Shown: positions 26,535 through 35,931 of the stretch, piece after piece
Position numbering within the stretch: position 1 is the first letter of the stretch
Layout: each line of letters opens with the position of its first letter
DNA from: Citreicoccus inhibens
GTDB taxonomy: Bacteria > Myxococcota > Myxococcia > Myxococcales > Myxococcaceae
Reading direction: 5' to 3'
Assembly (NCBI RefSeq): GCF_019039035.1
Contig: NZ_JAHNZT010000023.1
Coordinates: 62,001 to 126,000 of the forward strand
DNA: 64,000 nucleotides
The notes under the pieces: model-generated
Databases searched by the model: none
What the model saw: only the letters and a program-made list of their open reading frames with translations
Told to the model about the DNA's origin: nothing
Position numbers and translations under genes: made by a program

Positions 26535-27185
26535 CTACCCCGTGAGGGCGATCCACTGCTTGAAGTTCTCGGGCGTGGCGGTGTTCGCCAGGCGGTGCTG
26601 ATCATCCACTTCGATCAACCGCGCGGCCCGAGGCGCCACCAGCGCCCGCGAGTGAGCCAGGGGCACCGTCTCATCCTGGCGCCCATGCACCACCACGATG
26701 CGGGACACGTCGCTCGGCAACGCGGGCGCGATGTGCCCCACCCGCTCGGCGACCAGCCGTTGCGCCGGGCACAGCAGCACGGTGCGTCCCGTCCACGCGC
26801 CGCGCGCCAGCAACTCCAGCGCGATGGCACCGCCGAACGAGGAGCCGACCACCACGTCCACGGGATACGACTTCAGCATCGCGAGCTGCACGTCGATGCT
26901 GCGCTGGACGGTGCGTCGCACGAGCCAGCGCTTCGCGAAGGGCTGAAGCCCCAGCAGGACCGCGCCCGCGACGAGCGCGCCCACCCATCCGAGCGCCCAT
27001 GTCGCCACGCCCAACACCCCGAGCGCCACCAGCACCGTGCCAATCACGACCGGGTCGCGCACCACCGCCGAGCGGTTGCAGGGCATCTGCGCGGACACCA
27101 CGCGGAAGCCCGCCTGCTCCAGCATGCGCGCCTTGGTTCCCCTCGGCCCCGATTCGAGTCCGTGGACATAGAGAACGGTGGTCAT
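26535..27185 (-). CDS. alpha/beta hydrolase (YqiA/UPF0227-like) with a hydrophobic insert
   Basis: A 216-residue small hydrolase. MTTVLYVHGLESGPRGTKARML has the HGLxSxxxSxK-type start of the YqiA/PhaC-like esterases. The nucleophile motif is VVGSSFGGAIALELL (G-S-S-F-G), the acid is probably D in VVHGRQDETVPLA, and the histidine is in DDQHRLANT. Unusually, residues about 48-78 form a strongly hydrophobic hairpin (VVIGTVLVALGVLGVATWALGWVGALVAGAVLL, in parts), which would anchor the enzyme in the membrane. It converges with poxB, with only four bases between the stops. Substrate unknown. Confidence 0.8.
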   Translation of the reverse strand: MTTVLYVHGLESGPRGTKARMLEQAGFRVVSAQMPCNRSAVVRDPVVIGTVLVALGVLGVATWALGWVGALVAGAVLLGLQPFAKRWLVRRTVQRSIDVQLAMLKSYPVDVVVGSSFGGAIALELLARGAWTGRTVLLCPAQRLVAERVGHIAPALPSDVSRIVVVHGRQDETVPLAHSRALVAPRAARLIEVDDQHRLANTATPENFKQWIALTG

Positions 27186-27261
27186 CGCGAGCCTTATAGC
27201 CGGCCGGACCACGCCCCATGCAATCCGCGCCGTGCGAAAGGACCATCCACCCGAGCGAACG

Positions 27262-28227
27262 TCACGCGCGCGTGAAGCCCGGCCGCACCACGTTGTCCAA
27301 GGGCTGGCCGGCGGCGAGCCGAGCGAGCTGCGCGCGCAGCAACCGGATGGCACGCGGCGCGAACGCCGAGGTGTCTCCGCCCAGGTGCGGCGTGATGAGC
27401 ACGCCCGGCGCGGTCCACAGCGGATGACCCGGCGGCAGCGGCTCGGGCTCCATGACATCGAGCGCGGCGCGCAGGCGCCCCTTCAGCACCTCCGCGGTCA
27501 GCGCCGCGGTGTCCACCACCGGGCCTCGCGCCACGTTGACCACCAGCGCGCCATCCGGCAGCGCCGCGAGCACGCGCGCATCGACGAGGCCCCGCGTCGA
27601 CTCGGTGAGCGGCGTGATGACGACGAGAATCTCCGCGTCACGGGCCAGCGCCACCAACTCCGTCACGCCGTGCACGTGCCCGTCCGCGTCGTCTCGCGCG
27701 TGCGTGCCCACGCGCGCCAGCGTCACCTCGAAGGGCGCCAGCCTGCGGGCAATCTCGCGCCCGATGCCGCCCACGCCCACGAGGAGCACCTTGCGGTCGG
27801 CCAGCGACGTGCGGGTGACGTGGTTCCAGCGGCCCTCGGGTTGATCCCTCGCGGCCAGATCGATTCCGCGCAGCGAGGCCAGCATCAACCCGATGGCCAG
27901 CTCCGCGGTGGACGCGGCGTGGACTCCCGACGCCGTCACCACCGTCACGTCGTCGCCCACCGCGGCGAGCACGCCGTCATAGCCCGTGGTCAGCGTGTGC
28001 ACGAGGCGCAGGCGCGGCACCCGCTGGAGCGCGGGCAGTCGCTTCACCGCGCCGATGTACGGCAGCACCACCGCCTCGATGTCTCCGAGCGCGAGGCCCT
28101 GGGGCTCCGACTGGAGGTCCCAGAGCCCGACGCGCAGCGCCGGAGGCAGTGGCTGGAGCGCATCCAGCAGCCACTGCTCCGGCAACGTGACGTGGCGAAT
28201 CAGCGAGGCATCGGGGAGTGTCACCAT
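27262..28227 (-). CDS. D-isomer-specific 2-hydroxyacid dehydrogenase
   Basis: A 321-residue NAD-dependent oxidoreductase. The Rossmann motif is VLLVGVGGIGREIARRL. The catalytic arginine is in VNVARGPVVDTAAL, the glutamate in LDVMEPEPLPPGHPLW and the acid-base histidine in ITPHLGG. The hydrophobic fingerprint of the family is complete, so it should be active. It resembles glyoxylate/hydroxypyruvate reductases and phosphoglycerate-dehydrogenase-like proteins but is too short for SerA. Substrate cannot be told from sequence. It is 76 bases upstream of the small hydrolase gene on the same strand and may be co-transcribed with it. Confidence 0.9.
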   Translation of the reverse strand: MVTLPDASLIRHVTLPEQWLLDALQPLPPALRVGLWDLQSEPQGLALGDIEAVVLPYIGAVKRLPALQRVPRLRLVHTLTTGYDGVLAAVGDDVTVVTASGVHAASTAELAIGLMLASLRGIDLAARDQPEGRWNHVTRTSLADRKVLLVGVGGIGREIARRLAPFEVTLARVGTHARDDADGHVHGVTELVALARDAEILVVITPLTESTRGLVDARVLAALPDGALVVNVARGPVVDTAALTAEVLKGRLRAALDVMEPEPLPPGHPLWTAPGVLITPHLGGDTSAFAPRAIRLLRAQLARLAAGQPLDNVVRPGFTRA

Positions 28228-28269
28228 CCCCGAAGTCTACCCAGGGCCCCGTGCCCGGGGCACGACGCC

Positions 28270-31200
28270 TCAGCGCATGCCGAGCGTGGGGGCGGGGATG
28301 TCCACGGACACGTCCTGGGTGAGCGAATCCGGGGCGTGGTAGCCCTTGGTGCTCACGTCCGCGCCGCGGTACAGCGCCCAGCCCTGAAGGCCGCGCTGAT
28401 AGGCATGCGTCATGTGCCACAGCTCCAGGCCGCTGTTGGCCAGGAACAGATACAGCGCGCGCTTGGGGTTCCACGGGTTCGGCAGCGCGATGGCCAGACC
28501 GTCATCGGCGCGGCCATACGTCTTGCCCTGCCAACGGAAGAAGCGACGCCCCGCCTCCAGCGGCAGCTTCTTCTCCGCGGCCAACCGAGCGATGAGCCCG
28601 TTGTCCTCCGCGCCGCCGAAGACGACCAGGTCTCGCTCCGCCAGGTCCGCGTCCGTCACCTCGGCGTCCGGCTTCACGTTGGCGAGGATCTCCGCCGACG
28701 CGTCCGCGAGCGCCTCGCGGTAGCCGAGCGCCAGCGTGCGCTGAGACTCCACCTGCCGCGCCGAGCCATAGACGAAGAGCAGGCGGTCCCAGTCATCCAC
28801 CGTGTTGCCCAGCGTGTAGAAGCGCTCGCGGCGCACCGGGATGTCGCTGGACGCGTTGAACACCACGCGCACCGGCTTGTCCGCCGTGCGCACCGTGAAG
28901 GTGTCGCTGCCGCCCTTCACCTCCACGCGCTCGAACACCGAGCCCTTGTCCGTCTGGACCTCCACCAGCGTGGAGAAGCGCCACGGCGCGCCGGACTGCT
29001 CCACCTTCAGCGTCACCTCGAAGCCCTCCTTCGCCTTCACCGCGCGCGTGGAGATGCGCGGCTCGGGCAGCCCGCCGCGCTCCACCCACTGGCTGATGAC
29101 GGGCTTGAGGTCGCGGCCCGCCACCTCGTTCGCGGTGCGCACGAAGTCCGCCGTGGTGAACTTCTTTCCCCCGAAGCGCGTGTGCACCGTAGTCATCACC
29201 TGGGCGAACTGCTTGTTGCCCAAGAGGAGCCGGAGCTGGTGCAGGAGGAAGGTGCCCTTCACGCGCGGCACCAGATAGGCGCCATAGCGGCCGTAGTCAG
29301 TGCGAGCCGAGCCCGCCACCACATCGCCCTCGCGCGAGGTGACGTAGAGGAAGCGCGTGTTCAGGTCCGATAGCGCGTCGCGCTGCTGCTCGAAGGCCTT
29401 GTCCAGCTTGTCCTCGCCCTCGGGCAGGTCCTTCAGGAGGGTCCAGTACGCGGCCGAGCCACTGGAGAACCAGTTGTCGGCATCCGTGGCGGGGAACACC
29501 GTGTTGGCCCACAGGCGCTTCTCGTCGAAGCCCAGCGACTCCTTCACGCGTGACAGGTCTCGCTTGGGCGTCTCCACCTTCGGCTCGGCGGCCTGGCGGG
29601 CCTTGGCCGCCTGGAGCTTCTCCGCCACGAAGATGGGGCTGAAGGCCGTATAGCCCAGCGACAGGTGCGGCGTGGCGCCGGGCAGGTCGGGAATCCACCG
29701 GCCGCCCACCATCTTCTCGCGCAGCGTCGTCTTGCCGTAGTGCGCGAGGAACATCAGCTTCTCGGTCATCTCCGACGTGGTGATCTTCCCGTCACACGCG
29801 TGCGGCCGGTTGATGGGGCTGGAGGCCATCATCCGCGTGGCCACGTCCACGTCGATGCCGCCCTGCCCGTTCTTCGCGTAGAAGTCCCAGAAGGCGATGT
29901 CGCGGTTCCAGGTGTTGAACGCCAGGTCCACCGGCGCGTTGCTCGGGTTGGGCACGTACTCCTTGCGGACCTCGGGGTCGCGCGTGTTGTTGTTGGCCCA
30001 GATGAAGTCCTTGAGGTTGCCCGGCGTGTCGCTCGTCTTGCCATTGCCGCCCGTGCGCCACAGCTTCGTCTTGTTCGTGCCGAGCAGCAGGCACGCGCCC
30101 TCGTCGGACTTGGTGTCGGCCAGGGTCCAATCGTTGGTGTAGAGACCGTTGTTGCGGTCCTTGAGGATGCGCTCCACGTCATCGATGGACGAGGCGTACT
30201 GCGCCGCCTTGCGGATGCGGTTGGACTGGGGCGTGCCATCCGCGTTGAACGGCGTCTGGCCCACCGTCGTCTCGCCGATGACGATGCCCGCGTCGTTGAT
30301 GAACCAGTCCGCGCCGCTGTGGATGCCGCCCGGGAACGTCTGCATCACGAAGCGGTGGCCCTTGGTGGGCTGCACGTCCAGCACCACGTCCCAGTGGACG
30401 CCGGTGTAGCCGTTCCACATGAAGATCTGGCCCATGACGACCCGGCCGCTCTTCGTCGCGGACTTCGTGGCGACAAAGGACGAGCAGTGGTCGCCCTCTC
30501 CGGCCCTGCCGTTCTCATCCTCGCCCTTGACGAAGTTGCGGCCGGTGAGCGGCGACGCCGTCACCTTGTTCGCGGACTCCAACTGGCTGATGTCCACCGC
30601 GGAGTTCAGCGCGACGATGTCGAGCAGCTCCAGGTCGCGGTCCTTGAACTTCGCGCCGCCCTTGTTGGCGCCATCCGCGATGCCCTTCATCTCCTCCAGG
30701 TACTCGGTGTCGTACTTGCGCAGGAAGAGCGAGTCCGCGAGCAGGCGCGTCTGCTCCCACCCCTTGCTCGCATCCGACTTGTCCTTCTGGATGCCCAGCT
30801 TCTCGATGTAGCGGACGATCTCCTGCGAGGCGAGCTCACCGAACTGCTTGCCGCGCTCGTAAGGCTCGCCCTCGACGTGGACGTAGATCCACCCGCCGTC
30901 GTCGTACCGGAAGCCCTTGCCCGCCCAGCGCACGCTCTCCATCGGGATGTACGCGGTGATGTCGTCCACTTCCTCCACACGCACGTCGTCGAACCACGCG
31001 GTGCCGGTGGCCTTGCCGTTGTGGCCCAGGTAGGCGCGCACGTGGTCCTGCGCCTGGGTGGCGAAGAACATCACCGACACGCGCCCGCTCGCGTCCGCAC
31101 CCTGCGGCGGCGTGCAGTTGGTGAAGGGGAAGCTCTTCATCGCCAGACATGCGCCCACCGCCGTGGGGTAGCGGGCCTGCGGATCCGCCTGCACGCCGCG

Positions 31201-31518
31201 CGTGCGCACCCAGGCGCTCAGCCGGTACAGCCGGCCCACCTGGAGCTTCAGCGGCTCGGACTGGACGGAGGTCTCACCGCCGCCCGCCGGGTTCTCGATG
31301 ACGAGGCTGCGCCCTCCTTCCGAGCGCGACTCCGAGCTGGCGGACACCTTGCCGGACCCGGTCGCGGTCCACCCGGCCGGAATCCCATTTCCGGTCAGGG
31401 ACTCGAAGCCGGCGTTGCTCACCGGCACGGATGCGGCCCACGCGGGGCCCGCGAGGAACATCACCACCGCCGGCAGCAACAGGCCCTGGCGAGTCAAACT
31501 CAGACGGAAGTCGGTCAT
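28270..31518 (-). CDS. large secreted Ntn-hydrolase (C45/phospholipase B-like) with M1-type C-terminal segment
   Basis: A 1082-residue exported protein. A signal peptide ends at PAWAA (residue 29). Residues about 30-185 are a jelly-roll CBM4/9-like domain (VSNAGFESLTGNGIPAGW). From about 210 to 650 lies a C45-type Ntn-hydrolase: the likely autocleavage nucleophile is C345 in GEGDHCSSFVATKS, followed by HWDVVLDVQP and the GGIHSGADWFIND and GETTVGQTPFN strands seen in phospholipase-B-like and acyltransferase enzymes. Residues about 740-830 resemble the C-terminal helical part of M1-type peptidases (DFVRTANEVAGRDLKPVISQW) but no HExxH is present. The last 180 residues match no domain I know. Start: ATG at 31518; the longer frame adds low-complexity sequence. 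Confidence 0.72.
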   Translation of the reverse strand: MTDFRLSLTRQGLLLPAVVMFLAGPAWAASVPVSNAGFESLTGNGIPAGWTATGSGKVSASSESRSEGGRSLVIENPAGGGETSVQSEPLKLQVGRLYRLSAWVRTRGVQADPQARYPTAVGACLAMKSFPFTNCTPPQGADASGRVSVMFFATQAQDHVRAYLGHNGKATGTAWFDDVRVEEVDDITAYIPMESVRWAGKGFRYDDGGWIYVHVEGEPYERGKQFGELASQEIVRYIEKLGIQKDKSDASKGWEQTRLLADSLFLRKYDTEYLEEMKGIADGANKGGAKFKDRDLELLDIVALNSAVDISQLESANKVTASPLTGRNFVKGEDENGRAGEGDHCSSFVATKSATKSGRVVMGQIFMWNGYTGVHWDVVLDVQPTKGHRFVMQTFPGGIHSGADWFINDAGIVIGETTVGQTPFNADGTPQSNRIRKAAQYASSIDDVERILKDRNNGLYTNDWTLADTKSDEGACLLLGTNKTKLWRTGGNGKTSDTPGNLKDFIWANNNTRDPEVRKEYVPNPSNAPVDLAFNTWNRDIAFWDFYAKNGQGGIDVDVATRMMASSPINRPHACDGKITTSEMTEKLMFLAHYGKTTLREKMVGGRWIPDLPGATPHLSLGYTAFSPIFVAEKLQAAKARQAAEPKVETPKRDLSRVKESLGFDEKRLWANTVFPATDADNWFSSGSAAYWTLLKDLPEGEDKLDKAFEQQRDALSDLNTRFLYVTSREGDVVAGSARTDYGRYGAYLVPRVKGTFLLHQLRLLLGNKQFAQVMTTVHTRFGGKKFTTADFVRTANEVAGRDLKPVISQWVERGGLPEPRISTRAVKAKEGFEVTLKVEQSGAPWRFSTLVEVQTDKGSVFERVEVKGGSDTFTVRTADKPVRVVFNASSDIPVRRERFYTLGNTVDDWDRLLFVYGSARQVESQRTLALGYREALADASAEILANVKPDAEVTDADLAERDLVVFGGAEDNGLIARLAAEKKLPLEAGRRFFRWQGKTYGRADDGLAIALPNPWNPKRALYLFLANSGLELWHMTHAYQRGLQGWALYRGADVSTKGYHAPDSLTQDVSVDIPAPTLGMR

Positions 31519-31701
31519 GTCATTCCCATCCCGGTCGGGTGCCGGGGGTGGTGCGGAGACGGACGCGGCAACACTTCTCACGCCTCCTTCTTCCCAGGTC
31601 AACCCGCGCGCAGAGTCTCAGCGACTGACGCGACGCGGCGCCCTGCCCCGAGCTGCTACGGTGCGCGCCGATTCCGAGGTCCCCTCGGGCGAGGTCATCC
31701 C

Positions 31702-32202
31702 GTGCCGCACCTGCGCACCACGCGTCTGGAGTTGAAGCCGTTCACGCAGCACCTCGCGCGCGAGGCGATGGAGGATCGCCGGCGCTTTGAGTCCGCGCTG
31801 GGGGTTCGCGTGCACCCGGCCTGGCCGGGGCGCGACGTCGCCGAGGCCCTGCCCTTCTTCGCGAGCCAGCCCGCGCTCGGCGAGTGGGACACGCTGCTCG
31901 TGCACACCCGGGACTCGGTGCTCGTGGGGGACATGGGCTTCAAGGGGGGCCCGGACGAGCACGGCGACGTGGAGCTGGGCTACTCGGTGGTGCCCGAGTA
32001 CCGCCAGCAGGGCCTGGCGACCGAGGCGGCCCGCGCCATGGTGGCGTGGGCGTTCCAACAGCCGGGCGTGCGCGCGGTGGTGGCCGAGTGCACGCGCGAC
32101 AACGCGGCCTCCATCGGCGTGCTGCGCCGCGTGGGCTTCCGCCCCGTGCCGAACGAGGATCCGCTGCTGTTGCGCTGGCGAATCACGTCCGGCCGGGACT
32201 GA
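31702..32202 (+). CDS. GNAT acetyltransferase (RimJ/RimL-like)
   Basis: A 166-residue N-acetyltransferase. The N-terminus [12 protein letters not shown] is the RimJ/RimL/Acetyltransf_3 signature. [24 protein letters not shown] holds the acetyl-CoA pyrophosphate loop (R/Q-x-x-G-x-A). [13 protein letters not shown] is the motif-B helix. The start is GTG at 31702 with GAGG seven bases upstream; the very long open frame that contains it is an antisense shadow of the Ntn-hydrolase gene and is not used. Acceptor unknown. Its stop lies 10 bases from the convergent menB stop. Confidence 0.87.
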   Translation: MPHLRTTRLELKPFTQHLAREAMEDRRRFESALGVRVHPAWPGRDVAEALPFFASQPALGEWDTLLVHTRDSVLVGDMGFKGGPDEHGDVELGYSVVPEYRQQGLATEAARAMVAWAFQQPGVRAVVAECTRDNAASIGVLRRVGFRPVPNEDPLLLRWRITSGRD

Positions 32203-32212
32203 AGAGGCTTCG

Positions 32213-33115
32213 TCAGTACGACCAGGGGAAGCGCTTGAAGTCGCGCTTGCGCTTCTGGACGAACGCGTCGCGGCCTTCCTGGGCCTCGGGGGTGCCATAG
32301 GCCAGGCGCGTGGCCTCGCCCGCGAAGAGCTGCTGCCCCACCATGCCGTCATCCGGCAGGTTGAAGGCGTACTTGAGCATCTTGATGGCGGTGGGGCTCT
32401 TCGTGTTGATCTCCGCGGCCCACTTCAGCGCGAACTCCTCCAGCTCCGCGTGCGGGACGACCGCGTTGACCATCCCCATGTCGAAGGCCTCCTGCGCGGA
32501 GTAGTTGCCCCCGACGAAGAAGATCTCCCGGGCGCGCTTCTGGCCCACCTGCCGCGCGAGCAGCGCCGAGCCATAGCCACCGTCGAACGAGGCCACGTCC
32601 GCGTCCGTCTGCTTGAAGACCGCGTGCTCCTGGCTCGCGATGGTCATGTCGCAGACGACGTGGAGGCTGTGCCCACCGCCCACCGCCCAGCCCGGCACCA
32701 CCGCGATGACGGCCTTGGGCAGGAAGCGGATCTGGCGCTGCACCTCCAGGATGTGCAGGCGGCCCAGCCCCGCGGGGTCCGACGCGCCTTCGTCGCCCTC
32801 GTACTTGTAGCCGTCCTTGCCGCGGATGCGCTGATCGCCGCCCGAGCAGAACGCCCAGCCCCCGTCCTTGGGCGAGGGGCCGTTGCCCGTAATCAACACG
32901 CAGCCCACGTCCGTCATGAAGCGCGTGGCCTCGAGCGCCTGGGACAGCTCGTCCACGGTGCGCGGGCGGAAGGCGTTGCGCACTTCGGGGCGGTTGAACG
33001 CGATGCGCACCGTGCCCTGGTCCACCGCGCGGTGGAAGGTGATGTCCTTGAATTTGAAGCCGTCCACGGTCCGCCAACGCGCGGGATTGAACAGCGGCGA
33101 GATGGAAGAAGTCAT
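32213..33115 (-). CDS. menB: 1,4-dihydroxy-2-naphthoyl-CoA synthase
   Basis: A 300-residue crotonase-fold enzyme of menaquinone synthesis that closes the second ring of o-succinylbenzoyl-CoA. MenB-specific features are present: [30 protein letters not shown] with the oxyanion-hole glycines, and [16 protein letters not shown] with the catalytic Asp/Ser region. The C-terminal [13 protein letters not shown] tail is typical. The start at 33115 gives the normal length; a longer frame runs into the divergent gene. No other men gene is adjacent, as is common when the pathway is dispersed. It implies a menaquinone-using respiratory chain. Confidence 0.95.
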   Translation of the reverse strand: MTSSISPLFNPARWRTVDGFKFKDITFHRAVDQGTVRIAFNRPEVRNAFRPRTVDELSQALEATRFMTDVGCVLITGNGPSPKDGGWAFCSGGDQRIRGKDGYKYEGDEGASDPAGLGRLHILEVQRQIRFLPKAVIAVVPGWAVGGGHSLHVVCDMTIASQEHAVFKQTDADVASFDGGYGSALLARQVGQKRAREIFFVGGNYSAQEAFDMGMVNAVVPHAELEEFALKWAAEINTKSPTAIKMLKYAFNLPDDGMVGQQLFAGEATRLAYGTPEAQEGRDAFVQKRKRDFKRFPWSY

Positions 33116-33169
33116 GGGCGCGGACCCTACCAGTTCCCCCCTCACCGCGCGCCGGTTAGCCTCGCGCGC

Positions 33170-33487
33170 ATGCCCAACAGCCTGCTCGTCATCCACGTCG
33201 CGGTGCACGTCAAACCCGAGTTCGTCGACGCCTTCCTCCAAGCCACCCTGGCCAACGCCCGCGAGAGCGTGAAGGAGCCCGGCATCGCGCGCTTCGACGT
33301 GGTGCAGGACACCGAGGACCCCACGCGCTTCGTGCTCGCCGAGGCCTACCGCTCCGCCCAGGCCCCCGCCGCGCACAAGGAGACGCCGCACTACCTCACC
33401 TGGAGGGACACCGTCGCGCCGATGATGGCCGAGCCGCGGACCAGCCGCCGCTTCGTCAACCGCTTCCCCGACGACGCGGGGTGGTGA
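33170..33487 (+). CDS. antibiotic-biosynthesis-monooxygenase-domain protein
   Basis: A 105-residue ABM-fold protein (ferredoxin-like dimer). The pattern [20 protein letters not shown], then [20 protein letters not shown] and [22 protein letters not shown], is that of LsrG/YgiN-like small monooxygenases and isomerases; the histidine in AHKETPHY is conserved. It is cofactor-free in known members. The stop is one base before the start of the iron alcohol dehydrogenase, so the two are one operon and probably act on the same small molecule. Divergent from menB. Confidence 0.85.
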   Translation: MPNSLLVIHVAVHVKPEFVDAFLQATLANARESVKEPGIARFDVVQDTEDPTRFVLAEAYRSAQAPAAHKETPHYLTWRDTVAPMMAEPRTSRRFVNRFPDDAGW

Positions 33488-33488
33488 C

Positions 33489-34652
33489 ATGAGCATCGCC
33501 TTCGAGTTCGCCACCGCCGCGCGCGTCGTCTACGGCCCGGGGCGGCTGGCGGAGGCCCCCGAGCTGGCGCGCGGACTCGGCGCCACCCGCGTCCTGCTCG
33601 TCACCGGCAAGGACGGCGCGCGCGCCCAGCCGCTGCGCGAGGGCCTCGGTCGGCTCGGCATCGTCACCACGGACTTCGCCGTGGACGGTGAGCCCACGGT
33701 GGAGTTGGCGCGCGAAGGCACGGCCCGCGCCGTGGCCGCCCGCTGCGACGCGGTGGTGGCCATGGGGGGTGGCAGCGCGCTGGACGCGGGCAAGGCCATC
33801 GCCGCGCTCGCCGCCAACGGAGGCGACCCGCTCGACTACCTGGAGGTCATCGGTCGAGGCCAGCCACTCACGAGGCCCTCCCTGCCCTTCCTCGCCTTGC
33901 CCACCACCGCCGGCACGGGCTCGGAGGTGACGCGCAACGCGGTGCTGGGCTCGAAGGAGTCGCGGGTGAAGGCCAGCCTGCGCAGCCCGCACATGCTGCC
34001 GCGCGTGGCGCTCGTGGATCCCGACCTGCTCCAGGGCGCGCCCCCGGCCGTGCTCGCGGCGGGCGGACTGGACGCGCTGTCCCAGCTCATCGAGCCCTTC
34101 GTCTCCGCGCGCGCCAACCCCGTCACGGATGCGCTGGCGCGCGAAGGCATCCGCCGCTCCGCGCGCTCGCTGCGGGCGGCCGTGCTGGAGGGACTGGACG
34201 CGCCTCGCCGCGAGGACCTCGCCCTGGCGAGCCTCCTGGGCGGCCTGTGTCTGGCCAACGCGGGGCTGGGCGCGGTGCACGGCTTCGCGGCGCCGCTGGG
34301 CGGAATGCTCGGTGCCGCACATGGGGCGCTGTGCGCCGCGCTCCTCGGCGCCACATTGGAAGTGAACCTGCATGCCCTGCGCACCCGGGCGCCCCAGCAC
34401 TCCGCCCTGCCGCGCTTCCAGGAGGTGGCCGAGCTGCTCACCGGCCGGGCGGAGGCTCGCGCCGAGGACGGAATCGCGTGGGTGCGAGAGCTGGTGCACG
34501 CGCTCCGCGTCCCTGGCCTCGGCGCCCAAGGGCTCACCGACGCGGACGTGCCCACGCTCGTGGAGAAGGCCCGGGCCGCGAGCAGCATGAAGGCCAATCC
34601 CCTGCCCCTCACGGACAGCGAACTGCGCGAGCTCGTCACGCGCTCGATGTGA
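33489..34652 (+). CDS. iron-containing alcohol dehydrogenase (maleylacetate-reductase-like)
   Basis: A 387-residue group III dehydrogenase. NAD(P)-binding VVAMGGGSALDAGKAIA and PTTAGTGSEVTRNAVL are the family signatures. Metal ligands can be placed at D in AGGLDALSQLIEPF and the histidines in GAVHGFAAPLGG and GAAHGALCAALL. The length is slightly long. ABM-domain partners next to maleylacetate-reductase-like enzymes occur in aromatic degradation operons, but no ring-cleavage gene is near, so the substrate is uncertain. Translation is probably coupled to the preceding gene. Confidence 0.88.
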   Translation: MSIAFEFATAARVVYGPGRLAEAPELARGLGATRVLLVTGKDGARAQPLREGLGRLGIVTTDFAVDGEPTVELAREGTARAVAARCDAVVAMGGGSALDAGKAIAALAANGGDPLDYLEVIGRGQPLTRPSLPFLALPTTAGTGSEVTRNAVLGSKESRVKASLRSPHMLPRVALVDPDLLQGAPPAVLAAGGLDALSQLIEPFVSARANPVTDALAREGIRRSARSLRAAVLEGLDAPRREDLALASLLGGLCLANAGLGAVHGFAAPLGGMLGAAHGALCAALLGATLEVNLHALRTRAPQHSALPRFQEVAELLTGRAEARAEDGIAWVRELVHALRVPGLGAQGLTDADVPTLVEKARAASSMKANPLPLTDSELRELVTRSM

Positions 34653-34710
34653 CCCGCCCCACTCTCGCGATGACGGCCAGCGCGCCGCCGGTTACCTTCT
34701 CCCGGTCCCC

Positions 34711-35352
34711 ATGAAACCCACGCCTCCGCCCATTCCTGAGTTGCTCCATCGCCTGCGCGAGAAGTACCCGGACGCACGCTACGAGCTGAACTGGTCCACG
34801 CCGTTCGAGCTGCTCGTGGCCACCATCCTGGCGGCGCAGTGCACGGACGAGCGCGTCAACCGCGTCACCGCCACGGTGTTCCCCAAGTACCCGGGCCCAC
34901 GCGCCTTCGCGGACGCGGACACCGCCGAGTTGGAGGAGGACCTCAAGCCCACCGGCTTCTTCAAGCAGAAGACGAAGACAGTGCAGGCCATGAGCCGCGC
35001 CCTGCTGGAGGACTTCGGGGGCGAGGTGCCACGGGACATCCAGCAGCTCATCCAGCTGCCGGGCGTGGCGCGCAAGACCGCCAACGTGGTGCTCAACACC
35101 GCGTTCAACATCCCCTCGGGCATCATCGTGGACACCCACGTGGGCCGCGTCAGCCAGCGGCTGGCCCTCACGAAGCAGGAGAAGGGCGAGGCCATCGAGA
35201 AGGACCTGATGGCCCTGGTGCCGCAAGAGGATTGGACCTTCTTTGGGCCTGCGGTGGTGCTGCACGGTCGCTATACGTGCGTGGCGCGCAAGCCCAAGTG
35301 CGACGCCTGCATGCTCGCGGACATCTGCCCCAAGGTCGGCGTCGAGCGCTGA
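34711..35352 (+). CDS. nth: endonuclease III (DNA glycosylase/AP lyase)
   Basis: A 213-residue base-excision repair enzyme that removes oxidised pyrimidines. The helix-hairpin-helix LPGVARKTANVVL contains the catalytic lysine, and the catalytic aspartate is in IIVDTHVGRVSQRL. The C-terminal iron-sulfur loop C-x6-C-x2-C-x5-C is complete (CVARKPKCDACMLADIC). The length equals E. coli Nth. There is no obvious operon partner; the next gene starts 23 bases later. Confidence 0.96.
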   Translation: MKPTPPPIPELLHRLREKYPDARYELNWSTPFELLVATILAAQCTDERVNRVTATVFPKYPGPRAFADADTAELEEDLKPTGFFKQKTKTVQAMSRALLEDFGGEVPRDIQQLIQLPGVARKTANVVLNTAFNIPSGIIVDTHVGRVSQRLALTKQEKGEAIEKDLMALVPQEDWTFFGPAVVLHGRYTCVARKPKCDACMLADICPKVGVER

Positions 35353-35375
35353 CCGCTCTCTTTCGGAGCCCCATC

Positions 35376-35924
35376 ATGCGCACCACGCTCGTCACCGCCC
35401 CGGCCGAACTGGAGCAAGTGCTCACCCTCCAGCGCGAGAACCTGCGCGGCCACGTGTCACCCGAAGAGGCCCTGGAGCAGGGCTTCGTCACGGTGGCGCA
35501 TACGCTGGACACGCTGGAGCGCATGCACGCGGTGGCCCCGAGCATCATCGCCCGGGATGGCGAGCGGCTCGCCGGCTATGCGCTGGTGATGCCCGTGGAG
35601 ACGCGCGCGTTCATCCCCATCCTGGAGCCCATGTTCCAGCTCTTCGACACGCTGTCGTGGAAGGGCAAGCCCCTGGGCGACTACCGCTATTACGTCATGG
35701 GCCAGGTGTGCGTGGCGCGTGACTACCGCGGCCAGGGCATCTTCGATGCGCTCTACCGCGAGCACCGCGCGAGCTACGCGGATCGCTACGAGCTGTGCCT
35801 CACGGAGATCGCCTCGCGCAACACGCGCTCCATGCGCGCCCATGCCCGCGTGGGCTTCCAGCCCGTCACCACCTACCGCGACGACACGGACGAGTGGGTC
35901 GTGGTGGCGTGGGATTGGAGCTGA
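35376..35924 (+). CDS. GNAT acetyltransferase
   Basis: A 182-residue GNAT-fold protein. VMGQVCVARDYRGQGIFDALYREHR is the acetyl-CoA binding strand and loop (R-G-Q-G), followed by LTEIASRNTRSMRAHARVGFQPV, the motif-B helix. The N-terminal ELEQVLTLQRENLRGHVSPEEALEQGFV is typical of a myxobacterial/Bacteroidetes subgroup with no known acceptor. CGGAG is eight bases before the ATG. It follows nth by 23 bases and converges on a lipoprotein gene with seven bases between stops. Confidence 0.85.
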   Translation: MRTTLVTAPAELEQVLTLQRENLRGHVSPEEALEQGFVTVAHTLDTLERMHAVAPSIIARDGERLAGYALVMPVETRAFIPILEPMFQLFDTLSWKGKPLGDYRYYVMGQVCVARDYRGQGIFDALYREHRASYADRYELCLTEIASRNTRSMRAHARVGFQPVTTYRDDTDEWVVVAWDWS

Positions 35925-35931
35925 GTCGGCC

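Noticed and set aside
29665-31700. Long plus-strand extension of the GNAT gene across the Ntn-hydrolase
   Set aside because: The GNAT signature only begins at 31702, where a GTG has GAGG upstream. The 679 codons before it lack any domain and lie antisense to a signal-peptide-bearing gene.
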